From NCBI GenBank assembly GCA_030745875.1, contig JASLNT010000068.1:1-62835 (forward strand): 62,835 bases of DNA, read 5' to 3'. A program made the translations under genes and the position numbers. Under the pieces are notes generated by a model. It made no database searches, had not been told where the DNA came from, and saw only the letters and a program-made list of their open reading frames with translations. This DNA is from Phycisphaerae bacterium (GTDB lineage: Bacteria > Planctomycetota > Phycisphaerae > SM23-33). This document shows, in pieces, positions 36,288 to 44,755 of the stretch (position 1 is the stretch's first letter; every line of letters begins with the position of its first letter).

Positions 36288-38762
36288 ATGATGCCGCTCA
36301 CCCCAGAGGCGTTCAGATCTGCTTGTTCAGCCATTGCCGCCGCCGATTTCGACGTGCCAAACCGCATAAAATCGCTCGTTCAGGTCGCGCACGAGAGCCT
36401 CGGAACTTCTTCCATAGTAGTATATGAGTACAACCCTACAGCCGAAGGGCTGGCTCTTGTAGCGATGGCTGGCGTCGCCGAACCGGAGTTAATGAGAGGA
36501 CCTACCGACAATCTGGAGTTCAGGTGGAATGTCGAAGGGGAGCCCAATGTGCTCTGGATCGAAGACGAACTCGAATACACACAGCATTTGAAAAGCCTCG
36601 CTCAGATCACCACCAGACATGCACCAAAGGAGCGAGGCGATTTCAGAAAGCGAGAACTCCAGAAGCACGCCAACAGGGGAGAACAATACGGGACGTTGGC
36701 GACCGCCAAGATATACTTGAGGAAGGGAGCAGGCCACACCAACGATCCCGTGGGCCAGGCGTTCTTCAACTTCTGGAAACCGTCTGGTCAGACCACGTCC
36801 ATGTTCACCTCACAGATTCAAGAGAACATCCTGCTTGTCACAACTATCATTCGCGAACTTCTGATAGACAAAGCATATCACCAGAAACCCTCTGCAATCT
36901 CATGGGCTCCCGAACGTCTGCTTAGGGAAATCAATGCTATTTTTGACACTACCCAGGAGGCGGACGCTTGCGACCTGGAAGCCGCCCTGGCCAACATGAT
37001 CTGCCAAGCCGCCCTCGGAGTCACACAGAACTACAGCGGAAAGGCGGATTTTATCTTCCTCATAGGAGATAGGATCACTCGCACGTTTGGAAACGGCGCG
37101 GGCGAGAAAGCAACAGGAGCTTTCCTACCGAAGAAGTCGATGACGCAGACATGTATCCGAGAGCGAAGGTACTTCGTAGCAAATATTATCCAGGAAAACA
37201 CATACCCCTATGATTTCGATCCAACATGCCGATCGGCGATGATCGCCCCGGTGATGCATGACGGCGTTGCACGAGCCGTTATTCGCCTGACCAGCCCGGT
37301 CAGGGGCTACTTCCTCGATTCGCATGCAAAGGCCATGCAGATACTGGAGCAATTCGCCAGGTATGGAATCCTCCGATTGGATGAGTGGCTTCAGAGGCGC
37401 CGGATAGTCGCAGCCTTACGATTCTACACCGACGGCGCCAACCTGTTGCGAACGGGGGAAGCGGCGCCTTTGATGCAGGGCGTTCTCAAGGCCATGAACG
37501 CCGAATGGGGAACCTTCTGGCCTATTGAACGCCCAGAGGGAGATAATCTCGGTCGGTCAACCGCTGGAATACGATTCAGGCAGGGCGAGCCCGCCACGAG
37601 CGTCGAACCCACTGATCCGGAAGTAGGTATTCGTAAGTGGTGGGACGGGCAGCACGGAGGATGCACTGAAGCCCTTATGCTATGTAACCGTGAGTGTCCG
37701 GGGACTTTCTTCGCGATTCATGCGCTATCCTCAGACAGTGAAAGTCTAGCTGACAGAGAGTTTGACATACGCGTCTACTCCAGCAATGAAGACTGCTGCT
37801 GTACGAGAGAAAACACTCGCAAGCCCTGTCAAGCCTCAGAGATTCTCCGCAATATGAAGATAAGCAGCAACACGTCTCCCGAACAGCACACACGATTGAC
37901 CTTTGTTGTCGATCCCGCTGATGCGGTAAAGGGCGTAGTCTGGTTGAAATTCAATGGGTTACGAGACATTTCCTGGTGGGAGCGAGATTATGTAAACACG
38001 CTCTCTCAATCTCTGGCGCAGTTTATGGGCGTCCAGACACTGCACTTGGCGCAGAAGAACTTCCGGCACAGACTTCTGGATATCTCAGGCGACGCCAAGA
38101 ACACCGTCGCAAGCCTGATCCGCAAAGCCGCTGACGAGAACCTTCCGGACATAGTGACCGAACTCCAGAAAGTCCATACATACATGCTGACAGTCCTTTG
38201 GAGGACACAAGAAGTCCGCGCCCTTCTTCCCCCCACCAATGAGCCTGAAGAGGAAGCAAACCCGGATTTCTTCATTGGAAAACGACGCTTGCAAGAGTAT
38301 GTGAATATGGCCAGGGATATTGCAACTTCGTTCAAACCGGATCCCAATCAGTGGCGGGTGCACTTCGATCCGGAGAACATAAGCGACGACAAAGTGAGCG
38401 GTATATTCTATTCAACGCTGGCCAATATGGCGATGAACATCCGGGAACATGGTTGGACGGGCGAGCCGGTCGATAAGCACCTCGCTGTAATATGGATAAG
38501 AAAGGACGCCGACAAGTATCGAGTCACCGTTGGGAATAATGGAAAACCATGCGAATCCGACCCCTTAGCCCTCGTTCCAGGAACCGAGGATGCGGATGAG
38601 CATCGCAAGATCGGCCTGCATGTCGCCAAAGCCATGCTGGAACTTCAGGGGGGTGATATTCGCTGGTGGCCGGTGGAGAGATTCTTGAGCGATCACCCAA
38701 CGGCGCCGGAAGACCTGAAACGATGCGTTACGTTTTTTGAATTTACCATCGCAATACGATAG
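36288..38762 (+). CDS. Soluble GAF-repeat sensor protein with degenerate histidine-kinase ATPase domain
   Basis: An 824-residue cytosolic protein without transmembrane helices. Three GAF-like sensor regions are visible (about 10-200, 215-375, 385-590; for example IKSLVQVAHESLGTSSIVVYEY and SAMIAPVMHDGVARAVIRL). A helical hairpin holding a possible phosphoacceptor His594 (FRHRLLDISGDAKNT) comes next, then a C-terminal GHKL ATPase region. In that region the N-box is NMAMNIREHG (Asn717, His721), the G1 box is VGNNGKP (Asn750 where Asp is usual) and the G2-like stretch is KIGLHVAKAMLELQGGDI. A Cys-rich patch (NEDCCCTREN) lies in the third region. AAGGAG precedes the start. It is followed 15 bp later by a divergent receiver, so the two form a non-canonical two-component unit. 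Confidence 0.7.
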   Translation: MMPLTPEAFRSACSAIAAADFDVPNRIKSLVQVAHESLGTSSIVVYEYNPTAEGLALVAMAGVAEPELMRGPTDNLEFRWNVEGEPNVLWIEDELEYTQHLKSLAQITTRHAPKERGDFRKRELQKHANRGEQYGTLATAKIYLRKGAGHTNDPVGQAFFNFWKPSGQTTSMFTSQIQENILLVTTIIRELLIDKAYHQKPSAISWAPERLLREINAIFDTTQEADACDLEAALANMICQAALGVTQNYSGKADFIFLIGDRITRTFGNGAGEKATGAFLPKKSMTQTCIRERRYFVANIIQENTYPYDFDPTCRSAMIAPVMHDGVARAVIRLTSPVRGYFLDSHAKAMQILEQFARYGILRLDEWLQRRRIVAALRFYTDGANLLRTGEAAPLMQGVLKAMNAEWGTFWPIERPEGDNLGRSTAGIRFRQGEPATSVEPTDPEVGIRKWWDGQHGGCTEALMLCNRECPGTFFAIHALSSDSESLADREFDIRVYSSNEDCCCTRENTRKPCQASEILRNMKISSNTSPEQHTRLTFVVDPADAVKGVVWLKFNGLRDISWWERDYVNTLSQSLAQFMGVQTLHLAQKNFRHRLLDISGDAKNTVASLIRKAADENLPDIVTELQKVHTYMLTVLWRTQEVRALLPPTNEPEEEANPDFFIGKRRLQEYVNMARDIATSFKPDPNQWRVHFDPENISDDKVSGIFYSTLANMAMNIREHGWTGEPVDKHLAVIWIRKDADKYRVTVGNNGKPCESDPLALVPGTEDADEHRKIGLHVAKAMLELQGGDIRWWPVERFLSDHPTAPEDLKRCVTFFEFTIAIR

Positions 38763-38777
38763 AGAAGGAGTTCAACT

Positions 38778-39341
38778 ATGGCATTGACCGTTATCATCGG
38801 CGAAGACAAGGAAAAAACGTCAGAGCAGATCGCACATAACATCAGGAAAAACGTCGAAGACACGCAGACCGAAGAGGTCAGCTATATACAAGATGGGGGG
38901 GCTGTGCGGCCTGACCGGGAAGTAGCGGAGAAGATGGCCGATCTGGCAACCCGCGCGAACGCCAATCGAATCTCCTTTGTGATCGATCAGACCGTGGAAG
39001 GTAACGATTACTACGGCTTCGACGTTATCTGGGAGCTTTCCCAAATCCTGAGACCCGGAACACCGGCATCTGATTTCCTGTTGGATAGAAATTTCCTGGT
39101 GGTGATCATCACGCATTACGACAATAAGACAACGGTGGATCACTTGGTGAGAAGATGGAACAACAAACTGCCCGGGACTATTAAGGAAGGAGATGTGGAG
39201 ATCATTAAACTGAGATCATCCGATGATGTTGATACAGTGTTGAACGCAAGACGAAATGCAGTAAAGGTGCTGCCGATAGTCTTGAAGTCTGTTCATACCT
39301 CCACCCTTTGGGACTTGCTCAGGAAATGGTCAACGGCTTAG
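38778..39341 (+). CDS. Divergent stand-alone response-regulator receiver
   Basis: A 187-residue protein that reads as a distant CheY-like receiver with insertions. The acidic pair Glu9-Asp10 follows a hydrophobic strand (ALTVIIGED). Candidate phosphoacceptor Asp70 ends the strand RISFVID and is followed by EGNDYYGFDVIWEL, in the place of the usual P-G-x-D-G-x-E. A Thr at 112 (VVIITHYD) and Lys at 144 (EIIKLRSSDD) match the conserved switch positions. Spacing between these sites is longer than in CheY, and there is no output domain. AAGGAG lies upstream, only 15 bp after the sensor gene, so it is the obvious partner. The family assignment is inference from motif order. Confidence 0.55.
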   Translation: MALTVIIGEDKEKTSEQIAHNIRKNVEDTQTEEVSYIQDGGAVRPDREVAEKMADLATRANANRISFVIDQTVEGNDYYGFDVIWELSQILRPGTPASDFLLDRNFLVVIITHYDNKTTVDHLVRRWNNKLPGTIKEGDVEIIKLRSSDDVDTVLNARRNAVKVLPIVLKSVHTSTLWDLLRKWSTA

Positions 39342-39508
39342 AAGAACAGGCGTTCTCGGTATGGAGGTCCGCGGCTTGTCGAGGAACGGCAGGCTGCCCG
39401 GGATGAAGCACACTCCCTAACCCAGGAACCTCCGGCCGGACACTCACCGCCGAATGTGAGATCCGTTTCCATACAGACGTTACAAACAAGACCGCAAGGG
39501 ACTCGACA

Positions 39509-41179
39509 ATGCCTCCTCAGTTCATATTCGAAATGAACGACGTCGCCAAGCAATACGGCGACCGTACGATCTTTCACGATATCAGCCTGTCGTTCTTCTA
39601 CGGAGCCAAAATCGGCATCGTCGGGGAAAACGGTTCGGGCAAGACCTCCCTGCTGCGAATCATGGCCGGTCTGGATAAGGATTTCCACGGAGAGGCCCGT
39701 CTCGTCAAGAACATGACTGTGGGCTATGTCCAGCAGGAGCCCGTCCTGGATCTCGACAGCACGGTGCGCGAGAGCCTCCAGGCCTCGATGGCTCCGATCC
39801 AGAAGCTCATCGACGAATACAACGCGGTCGCCGACCGCATGGGCGCCCCCGACGCTGCCGACGAGATGGACGACCTGATGAAGCGCATGGAGCAGCTCCA
39901 GGAGCAGATCGACGCCTGCGACGGCTGGGAGATCGATCGCCTTATGGACATCGCAGCCGACGCCCTGGTCCTTCCGCCCGACGACATGAAGATCTCCCTG
40001 CTGTCCGGTGGGGAGCGGAGGCGGGTCGCTTTGTGCAAGGTGTTGCTCGAGAAGCCCGATCTCCTGCTGCTTGACGAACCGACCAACCATCTCGACGCCG
40101 AGACCATCGCCTGGCTCGAGCAGACTCTCTGCGATTATCCGGGCACGATCATCATCGTCACGCACGACCGCTATTTCCTGGACAACATCACCAAGTGGAT
40201 ATTGGAACTGGACGGCGGGCGGGGCCTGCCGTTCGAAGGCAACTACTCGTCATGGCTCGCCCAGAAAGCCGAACTCCTCCGCATTATCGAGAAGAAGGAG
40301 ACCCAGCGCCAAAAGACGCTGGCCCGCGAGCTGGAATGGATCAACAAGTCTCGCGGCGGCAAGCAGTACAACCAGGCCCGCATCGACCGCTACGAACAGC
40401 TCGCCGGCCAGGCCAAGCTCGACACCGCCAGCGATGCGATCATCCAGATATTCGCCGGCCAGCGTCTCGGCGACAAGGTGCTTAACGTAAATTCAGTGAG
40501 TAAGGGTTACGACGATCTAACGCTGCTGGAGGACTGCTCGTTCGACCTGCCGCGCGGCGGGATCGTAGGCGTTATCGGGCCGAACGGTACGGGCAAGACC
40601 ACGCTATTCCGCATGATCGTAGGGCAGGAGCAGCCCGACAGCGGCGTGATTGAACTCGGTGAGTCGGTGGAGCTGTCTTACGTGGACCAGCATCGCGACG
40701 AGTTGGACGATTCGCGAACGATTTTTCAGGAGATAACCGACGGTAAGGACCGGATCGAGCTGGGCGGAGGGACAATGAATTCGAGGTCGTACGTGGCGAG
40801 GTTCAATTTCCGGGGCTCCCAGCAACAGAAGCGCTGCGGTGAGTTGTCCGGCGGGGAGCGGAACCGCGTTCACCTTGCCAAGCTGCTCAGGCGCGGGGGC
40901 AATCTCCTGCTGCTGGACGAGCCCACAAACGACTTGGATGTAGCGACTATGCGCGTACTGGAGCAGGCGTTGATTGATTTTCCGGGCTGTGCGATGGTGA
41001 TCAGCCACGACCGCTTCTTCCTGGACCGGATCTGCACGCACCTGCTGGTAATGGAAGGCCGCGGCGCCACCACCTGGTTTGAAGGCGGATTCACCGAGTA
41101 CGAAGAGAAGATGCTGGCGGGCAACGCCGACCGCCTGGCCCACCGCCGAACCAAATACAAACGCCTGACACTGCGTTAA
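39509..41179 (+). CDS. ettA: ABC-F protein, energy-dependent translational throttle EttA
   Basis: A 556-residue soluble ABC-F ATPase with two cassettes. Walker A is GENGSGKTS in the first and GPNGTGKTT in the second; the signatures are LSGGERRR and LSGGERNR; Walker B with catalytic Glu is LLLLDEPTNHLD and LLLLDEPTNDLD. The arm and tooth segments typical of EttA are present (GRGLPFEGNYSSWLAQK and the P-site linker LEWINKSRGGKQYNQAR), and length matches the E. coli protein (555). EttA binds the ribosomal E site and gates the first elongation step according to ATP/ADP. AAGGG precedes the start. Confidence 0.95.
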   Translation: MPPQFIFEMNDVAKQYGDRTIFHDISLSFFYGAKIGIVGENGSGKTSLLRIMAGLDKDFHGEARLVKNMTVGYVQQEPVLDLDSTVRESLQASMAPIQKLIDEYNAVADRMGAPDAADEMDDLMKRMEQLQEQIDACDGWEIDRLMDIAADALVLPPDDMKISLLSGGERRRVALCKVLLEKPDLLLLDEPTNHLDAETIAWLEQTLCDYPGTIIIVTHDRYFLDNITKWILELDGGRGLPFEGNYSSWLAQKAELLRIIEKKETQRQKTLARELEWINKSRGGKQYNQARIDRYEQLAGQAKLDTASDAIIQIFAGQRLGDKVLNVNSVSKGYDDLTLLEDCSFDLPRGGIVGVIGPNGTGKTTLFRMIVGQEQPDSGVIELGESVELSYVDQHRDELDDSRTIFQEITDGKDRIELGGGTMNSRSYVARFNFRGSQQQKRCGELSGGERNRVHLAKLLRRGGNLLLLDEPTNDLDVATMRVLEQALIDFPGCAMVISHDRFFLDRICTHLLVMEGRGATTWFEGGFTEYEEKMLAGNADRLAHRRTKYKRLTLR

Positions 41180-41200
41180 CGGCGACGAACGGCGTTATTC

Positions 41201-41234
41201 CCACCACAGAGAGCACAAAGATCACAGAGAACGG
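41201..41234. repeat. CACAGAG-type intergenic repeat (short copy)
   Basis: CCACCACAGAGAGCACAAAG followed by ATCACAGAGAACGGC. The same vocabulary (CACAGAG, CAGAGAACGGC, and TAATGTTACGG a little downstream) recurs in the inverted-repeat element near 44.1 kb, so both are copies of one dispersed family. Confidence 0.6.
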
Positions 41235-41566
41235 CGCGAGATAATGTTACGGCCACGGCGAACGACTTTTTTCCACCACGGAAGGCACGGAAAACACGGA
41301 AGTTCAACGAAAACGGCGACAACGTCGACGCTCGTCTTCCATCCTGCTTAGCGGCAGGACGCCCGCGTCGGCCTATTCCCGACAAAGTCGGGACGCCCCC
41401 GTTTTTCGCCACCCCCCAATTCTCAATTCCCAGCCTTTTCCTCTTGCCCCCTCCAGGGAAATGCGCTCCTGGAAAAGAATTTCGTGTTGTCTGTCCGCGG
41501 GGAGGCGGGTTTGGCAATACAAGGGTGTAGTTGAATCGGAATCACCCAACACGAAAGGACAAGACC

Positions 41567-42070
41567 ATGTTTAAGACACGAACGAACATCCTGGCCGCTG
41601 TATTGATCGGAAACCTCCTGGCGACTGTCGCCTCCGCCACGAGACCCTCGCCCGGGTGTGGGGCGCTCGGCGCGACGGTCAAACCGTACCAGACCGCCCC
41701 CATCCGGCGCGTGCTCCCGATCAGGCCCAGCACTTTCGAGCAGTTGAATGTGAGAATCACCGCCGTTACGGTCGAACTCAGCCGCATCGACGTGCAGATT
41801 GGTTATTACACTCGGGAACTCTGGTCGATTATCAAGTCGGGGAATGTCAACGATAGGCGTTATGCGGTCTACTTCAAGAACCTGGACGAACTGAGAACCC
41901 TGCGGAACGAGGGCGTCGAGATCCTGCGAGACCTTCACAACAAGCAGTATCAGGCGCTCTGCAGAGCGGCTTTGTCGAAGCCCAAGTCGCACAGAGGCGG
42001 CGGGATGCGTTGTATTCTTGTCCCCGAGAAGAAGGCGGGCGGGCGTCCATCCACGCCAGGCGCCAAATAG
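41567..42070 (+). CDS. Small secreted protein of tandem cassette, copy A
   Basis: A 167-residue protein of unknown family. The signal peptide (TRTNILAAVLIGNLLATVAS) and the C-terminal end (GGMRCILVPEKKAGGRPST) are almost identical to copy B. The middle, with a helical, heptad-like stretch (LNVRITAVTVELSRIDVQIG), has diverged strongly. AAAGGA precedes the ATG. The basic Gly/Pro-rich C-terminus could bind an envelope polymer, but no function can be assigned. Confidence 0.75.
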   Translation: MFKTRTNILAAVLIGNLLATVASATRPSPGCGALGATVKPYQTAPIRRVLPIRPSTFEQLNVRITAVTVELSRIDVQIGYYTRELWSIIKSGNVNDRRYAVYFKNLDELRTLRNEGVEILRDLHNKQYQALCRAALSKPKSHRGGGMRCILVPEKKAGGRPSTPGAK

Positions 42071-42119
42071 TCGCGGGCAGGGTTGCTATTCCTGACCGAA
42101 CGATAGAAGAGACGTCCCG

Positions 42120-42147
42120 AAGGCGGCGGGCCAGTGCCCGTCGCCTT
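42120..42147 (+). terminator. Hairpin after copy A
   Basis: AAGGCGGCGGGC pairs with GCCCGTCGCCTT (12 bp, one G-U) around a CAGT loop, 49 bases after the stop codon; only a short T-run follows. The same structure recurs after copy B. Confidence 0.6.
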
Positions 42148-42487
42148 TCACTTGCGCGGTTTACCGAGTCGATCCCAGGAGCGGCGCGACGGCGAACGAC
42201 TTTTTTTCCACCACGGAAGGCACGGAAAGCACGGAAGTTTAAAGGAAACGGCGACAACGGCGATGCTCGTCTTTCATCCTGTTTGGCGGCAGGACGCCCG
42301 CGTCCGCCTATTCCCGACAAAGTCGGGACGCCCCCGCTTTTCGCCAATTCCCAGCCTTTTCCCCTTACTCCCTCCAAGGAAATACGCTCCTGAAAAAGAA
42401 TTTCGTGTTGTCTGTCCGCGGGGAGGCGGGTTTGGCAATACAAGGGTGTAGTTGAATCGGAATCACCCAACACGAAAGGACAAGACC

Positions 42488-42985
42488 ATGTTTAAGACAC
42501 GAACAAACATCCTGGCCGCTGTATTGATCGGCAACCTCCTGGCGACTGTCGCCTCCGCCACGAGGCCCTCGTTCAATGTGATCCCCGGCCCCAGGCCCAA
42601 GCCGAACGTTCGTACTCCCCCCCAGCGCGTGGTCCCGATCGATCGCGCCGATGTCAGGTATTTGGATGCGAGAATCGTCTCCATTACGGCCCAGCTCAAT
42701 CACATCGACGAGTCGATTCTCAATTGCTCTCGGAAACTCGGTCTGGTTGTCAAGTCCAAGTATGTCAAGAGTGAGGGTTATGCGGTTTACCTGGACAAGC
42801 TGATCTGGCTGGGAAACCTGCGGAGACAAGTTACCGTGCTCCTGCGAGACCTCAAGGACCGGAGGAGTAAGATGGGCGGCGGAGCAGCCTCGTCCAGACC
42901 CGGCACGCGTAGAGGCGGGATGCGTTGTATTATTGTCCAAGAGAAGAAAGCGGGCGGGCGTCCATCCACGCCAGGCGCCAAGTAA
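42488..42985 (+). CDS. Small secreted protein of tandem cassette, copy B
   Basis: A 165-residue paralogue of copy A with the same signal peptide and the same C-terminal end (GGMRCIIVQEKKAGGRPST). The central domain is different (LDARIVSITAQLNHIDESIL and YVKSEGYAVYLDKLIWLGNL), although YAVY, LRDL and the helical periodicity are kept. The ribosome-binding site AAAGGA is conserved. Its function is unknown. Confidence 0.75.
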   Translation: MFKTRTNILAAVLIGNLLATVASATRPSFNVIPGPRPKPNVRTPPQRVVPIDRADVRYLDARIVSITAQLNHIDESILNCSRKLGLVVKSKYVKSEGYAVYLDKLIWLGNLRRQVTVLLRDLKDRRSKMGGGAASSRPGTRRGGMRCIIVQEKKAGGRPSTPGAK

Positions 42986-43034
42986 TCGCAGTCAGGGTTA
43001 CTATTCCTGACCGAACGATAGCAGAGACGTCCGG

Positions 43035-43062
43035 AAGGCGGCGGGCCCGTGCCCGTCGCCTT
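43035..43062 (+). terminator. Hairpin after copy B
   Basis: The same 12-bp stem as after copy A (AAGGCGGCGGGC/GCCCGTCGCCTT) with loop CCGT. A loop change with a kept stem suggests selection for structure. Confidence 0.6.
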
Positions 43063-43108
43063 TCACTTGCGCGGTTTACCGAGTCGATCCCAGGAACGGC
43101 GCGACGGG

Positions 43109-43205
43109 GAACGACTTTCTTTCCACCACGGAAGGCACGGAAAGCACGGAAGTTTAAAGGAAACGGCGACAACGGCGATGCTCGTCTTTCATCCTGTTTA
43201 GCGGG
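43109..43205 (+). repeat. Partial third unit of the tandem cassette
   Basis: The first 97 bases or so of the unit (GGAACGACTTTCTTTCCACC onwards) match the starts of units 1 and 2, then the match stops abruptly before the CCCGAC hairpin. This is a truncated third copy that marks the end of the array. Confidence 0.75.
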
Positions 43206-43212
43206 CGACGGG

Positions 43213-43245
43213 TTTTCGCTTGCGGCTTAGCGGATTCAGTTCGGG
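43213..43245 (+). repeat. Dispersed 29-bp repeat, copy 1
   Basis: CGCTTGCGGCTTAGCGGATT followed by CAGTTCGG. A second copy with about three mismatches lies at 45172-45201 in the same orientation; the two bracket the hydrolase, thiS and the glycosidase remnant. Confidence 0.5.
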
Positions 43246-43258
43246 CGACCAAACGCCT

Positions 43259-43960
43259 CTAGGTGCGGTCTTTGTAAAACTTGATGACCTCGTCGAGCGA
43301 TTTGCTGGGCATCTGGCCGTGGATTCCCGGGAAGCTTACTTTGGGTATTTTGAGAAGGAACGAAGATATCGCGCCGGGGCTGTTAACTTCTCCTTCCGAT
43401 GCGATCAGCAACGTATCGTTATCGAGCAGCGTGCGAATGTTCTCCGTCTTCAATCGGTTGGGCAATGTAGGATCGATCAATGCAAGACCGGCTACGCGCC
43501 CCAGAAGTTCGGGCTGCTGCTCCAGGAACTCGACCATAATCTTCCCGCCCATGGAGAAACCAATAAAGCCCAGTTTCTTGTCGGCGCCGATATCGTCTAC
43601 AACCCGCTGGAGTTGATAATGAAAGGTCTCTCCCTCAATATCCGGATCGAAACAATTCGGGTTAACAGCTACGAGCCCAATGTCATTATCTGCAAATTCG
43701 CGGAAATATGACTCCATGCTGGTTTCACTGATTCGCGAACTCCGCAACAGAGTGTACGACCAGACTCCCGCCTGTTCCGGATAGCCCAGAACGGCGATGA
43801 CAATAAGCTCCTTGTCAAACGCTCCGGGCGTGATCAGATTCCAGTACTCTTTGCCCACTCGCTCGTCAGTGTAGACCTTCTTTTGCGCGATATCCGCAGC
43901 CAGAATATCGGCTACGATTCGGTCCACTGCTTCCCGTAACTGTGTTTCGTCTTCCAACAT
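43259..43960 (-). CDS. Alpha/beta hydrolase
   Basis: A 233-residue protein with an alpha/beta-hydrolase core: nucleophile elbow GFIGFSMGGK (Ser), acid candidate in ALIDPTLP and a late His in FPGIHGQMP. Size and layout resemble dienelactone-hydrolase-like enzymes. A metal or cofactor site is not evident. The start at 43960 was chosen because AGGAAG lies upstream; a GTG start 13 codons earlier has no ribosome-binding site. The substrate is unknown. Oriented opposite to its neighbours. Confidence 0.82.
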   Translation of the reverse strand: MLEDETQLREAVDRIVADILAADIAQKKVYTDERVGKEYWNLITPGAFDKELIVIAVLGYPEQAGVWSYTLLRSSRISETSMESYFREFADNDIGLVAVNPNCFDPDIEGETFHYQLQRVVDDIGADKKLGFIGFSMGGKIMVEFLEQQPELLGRVAGLALIDPTLPNRLKTENIRTLLDNDTLLIASEGEVNSPGAISSFLLKIPKVSFPGIHGQMPSKSLDEVIKFYKDRT

Positions 43961-44085
43961 AAGCGCGTTCTTCCTGTTTTCCTGTTTCTCCGGCGACACA
44001 CGTCAAAACAACCGTTAGTGGTCGAGTTTATACGTTACTGTCGTCATATCTGTCAATTCGCGATGATAATCCTCTGAAGAACTTG

Positions 44086-44214
44086 TCCACACAGAGACTC
44101 AGAGAGGCAGAGAACGGCAACAGTTTTCGCCATCCTCCGGATCTCTGGAATTCTCTGTTTCCGTAACATAATAATGCCGTCGCCCTTCGCCGCCCCTCTG
44201 AGTCTCTGTGTGGA
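44086..44214. repeat. Inverted-repeat CACAGAG element
   Basis: Arms TCCACACAGAGACTCAGAG (44086-44104, continuing to 44108) and its complement CTCTGAGTCTCTGTGTGGA (44196-44214, beginning at 44192) face each other over an 83-base centre that contains further CAGAGAA/TTCTCTG pairs. It lies in the 418-base gap between the divergent hydrolase and thiS genes. It resembles CACAGAG-rich intergenic repeats that I recall from many environmental bacterial genomes; it could act as a long RNA hairpin or a non-autonomous mobile element. Confidence 0.7.
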
Positions 44215-44378
44215 AATCCAAACCCGCCGACAGGCAATCCGCCCAACATCCGACATCGCCCGCAGGAACCGCGTTTGAGACAAACTGTTTGACGGCCGCC
44301 GATTCGGTCTGCTAACATTCGGTCTCGATTAGATCAAGGCTGATTTCAAGCAGGCAACAAGTTGTACGAGGATATGAA

Positions 44379-44585
44379 ATGAAACTGTGTTTAAATGGCG
44401 AAGAATCCGATTTCACGGACGGTTTGACTATAGGTGAACTTCTAGTTGAGCAAGAGGTGACGACACCGGAGATGGTGTCAGTTGAACTTAACGGCCAGAT
44501 TCTGAAAAGGTCAGCGATTGAAAGTACAGTACTGAAAGACGGCGATAAGGTAGAATTCTTGTTCTTCGCGGGAGGCGGTAGTTAG
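44379..44585 (+). CDS. thiS: ThiS-like sulfur carrier protein
   Basis: A 68-residue beta-grasp protein with typical ThiS features: LCLNGEESDFTDGLTIGELL, VSVELNGQILKRS, LKDGDKVEFLFFAGGG. ThiS carries sulfur as a C-terminal Gly-Gly thiocarboxylate for thiazole synthesis. Here the frame ends Gly-Gly-Gly-Ser, one residue past the Gly-Gly. The carrier may therefore need trimming, as for QbsE-type carriers, or serve another pathway. No thiF, thiG, thiE or JAMM protease gene is nearby. No TPP-riboswitch motif was found upstream. Confidence 0.88.
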   Translation: MKLCLNGEESDFTDGLTIGELLVEQEVTTPEMVSVELNGQILKRSAIESTVLKDGDKVEFLFFAGGGS

Positions 44586-44755
44586 ACGTAAAAAAGGGTC
44601 GCTTCGAGAGCCTCGCGAAAACCCCTCACCTCCGGGGCGACGGCGCACAATCGCGCGGGTTGCTTTTCGCGTTTAGCATAGCAATATCCGTGCTGAGCGG
44701 AATTCCGTTCAATCAACTATCGGCGGGAGTGAGACCGCGTCGACGTCCATAGCCT

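Larger units (their letters stand above)
41259..42191 (+). repeat. Tandem duplication, unit 1 (about 933 bp)
   Basis: The first copy of a cassette containing a leader of about 300 bp, a small secreted-protein gene and a trailer of about 120 bp with a hairpin. The leader has ACGGAAGGCACGGAAAACAC, a CCCGAC-AAA-GTCGGG hairpin (41378-41392) and a ribosome-binding site. Leader, signal-peptide codons, C-terminal codons and trailer are nearly identical to unit 2, while the centre of the gene differs. The 387-base gap after ettA consists of this leader plus the short CACAGAG copy. Confidence 0.85.
42192..43108 (+). repeat. Tandem duplication, unit 2 (about 916 bp)
   Basis: The second copy of the cassette, beginning at the same GCGAACGAC-T-run junction as unit 1. 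It has the same hairpin (42313-42327), the same stretch GAAAAAGAATTTCGTGTTGT before the start codon region, and the same trailer. The copies adjoin directly, indicating unequal crossing-over or replication slippage rather than transposition. Confidence 0.85.

Noticed and set aside
44219..44378. TPP riboswitch upstream of thiS
   Set aside because: The conserved CTGAGA and GATC-TGGATAATGCC-type elements are absent.
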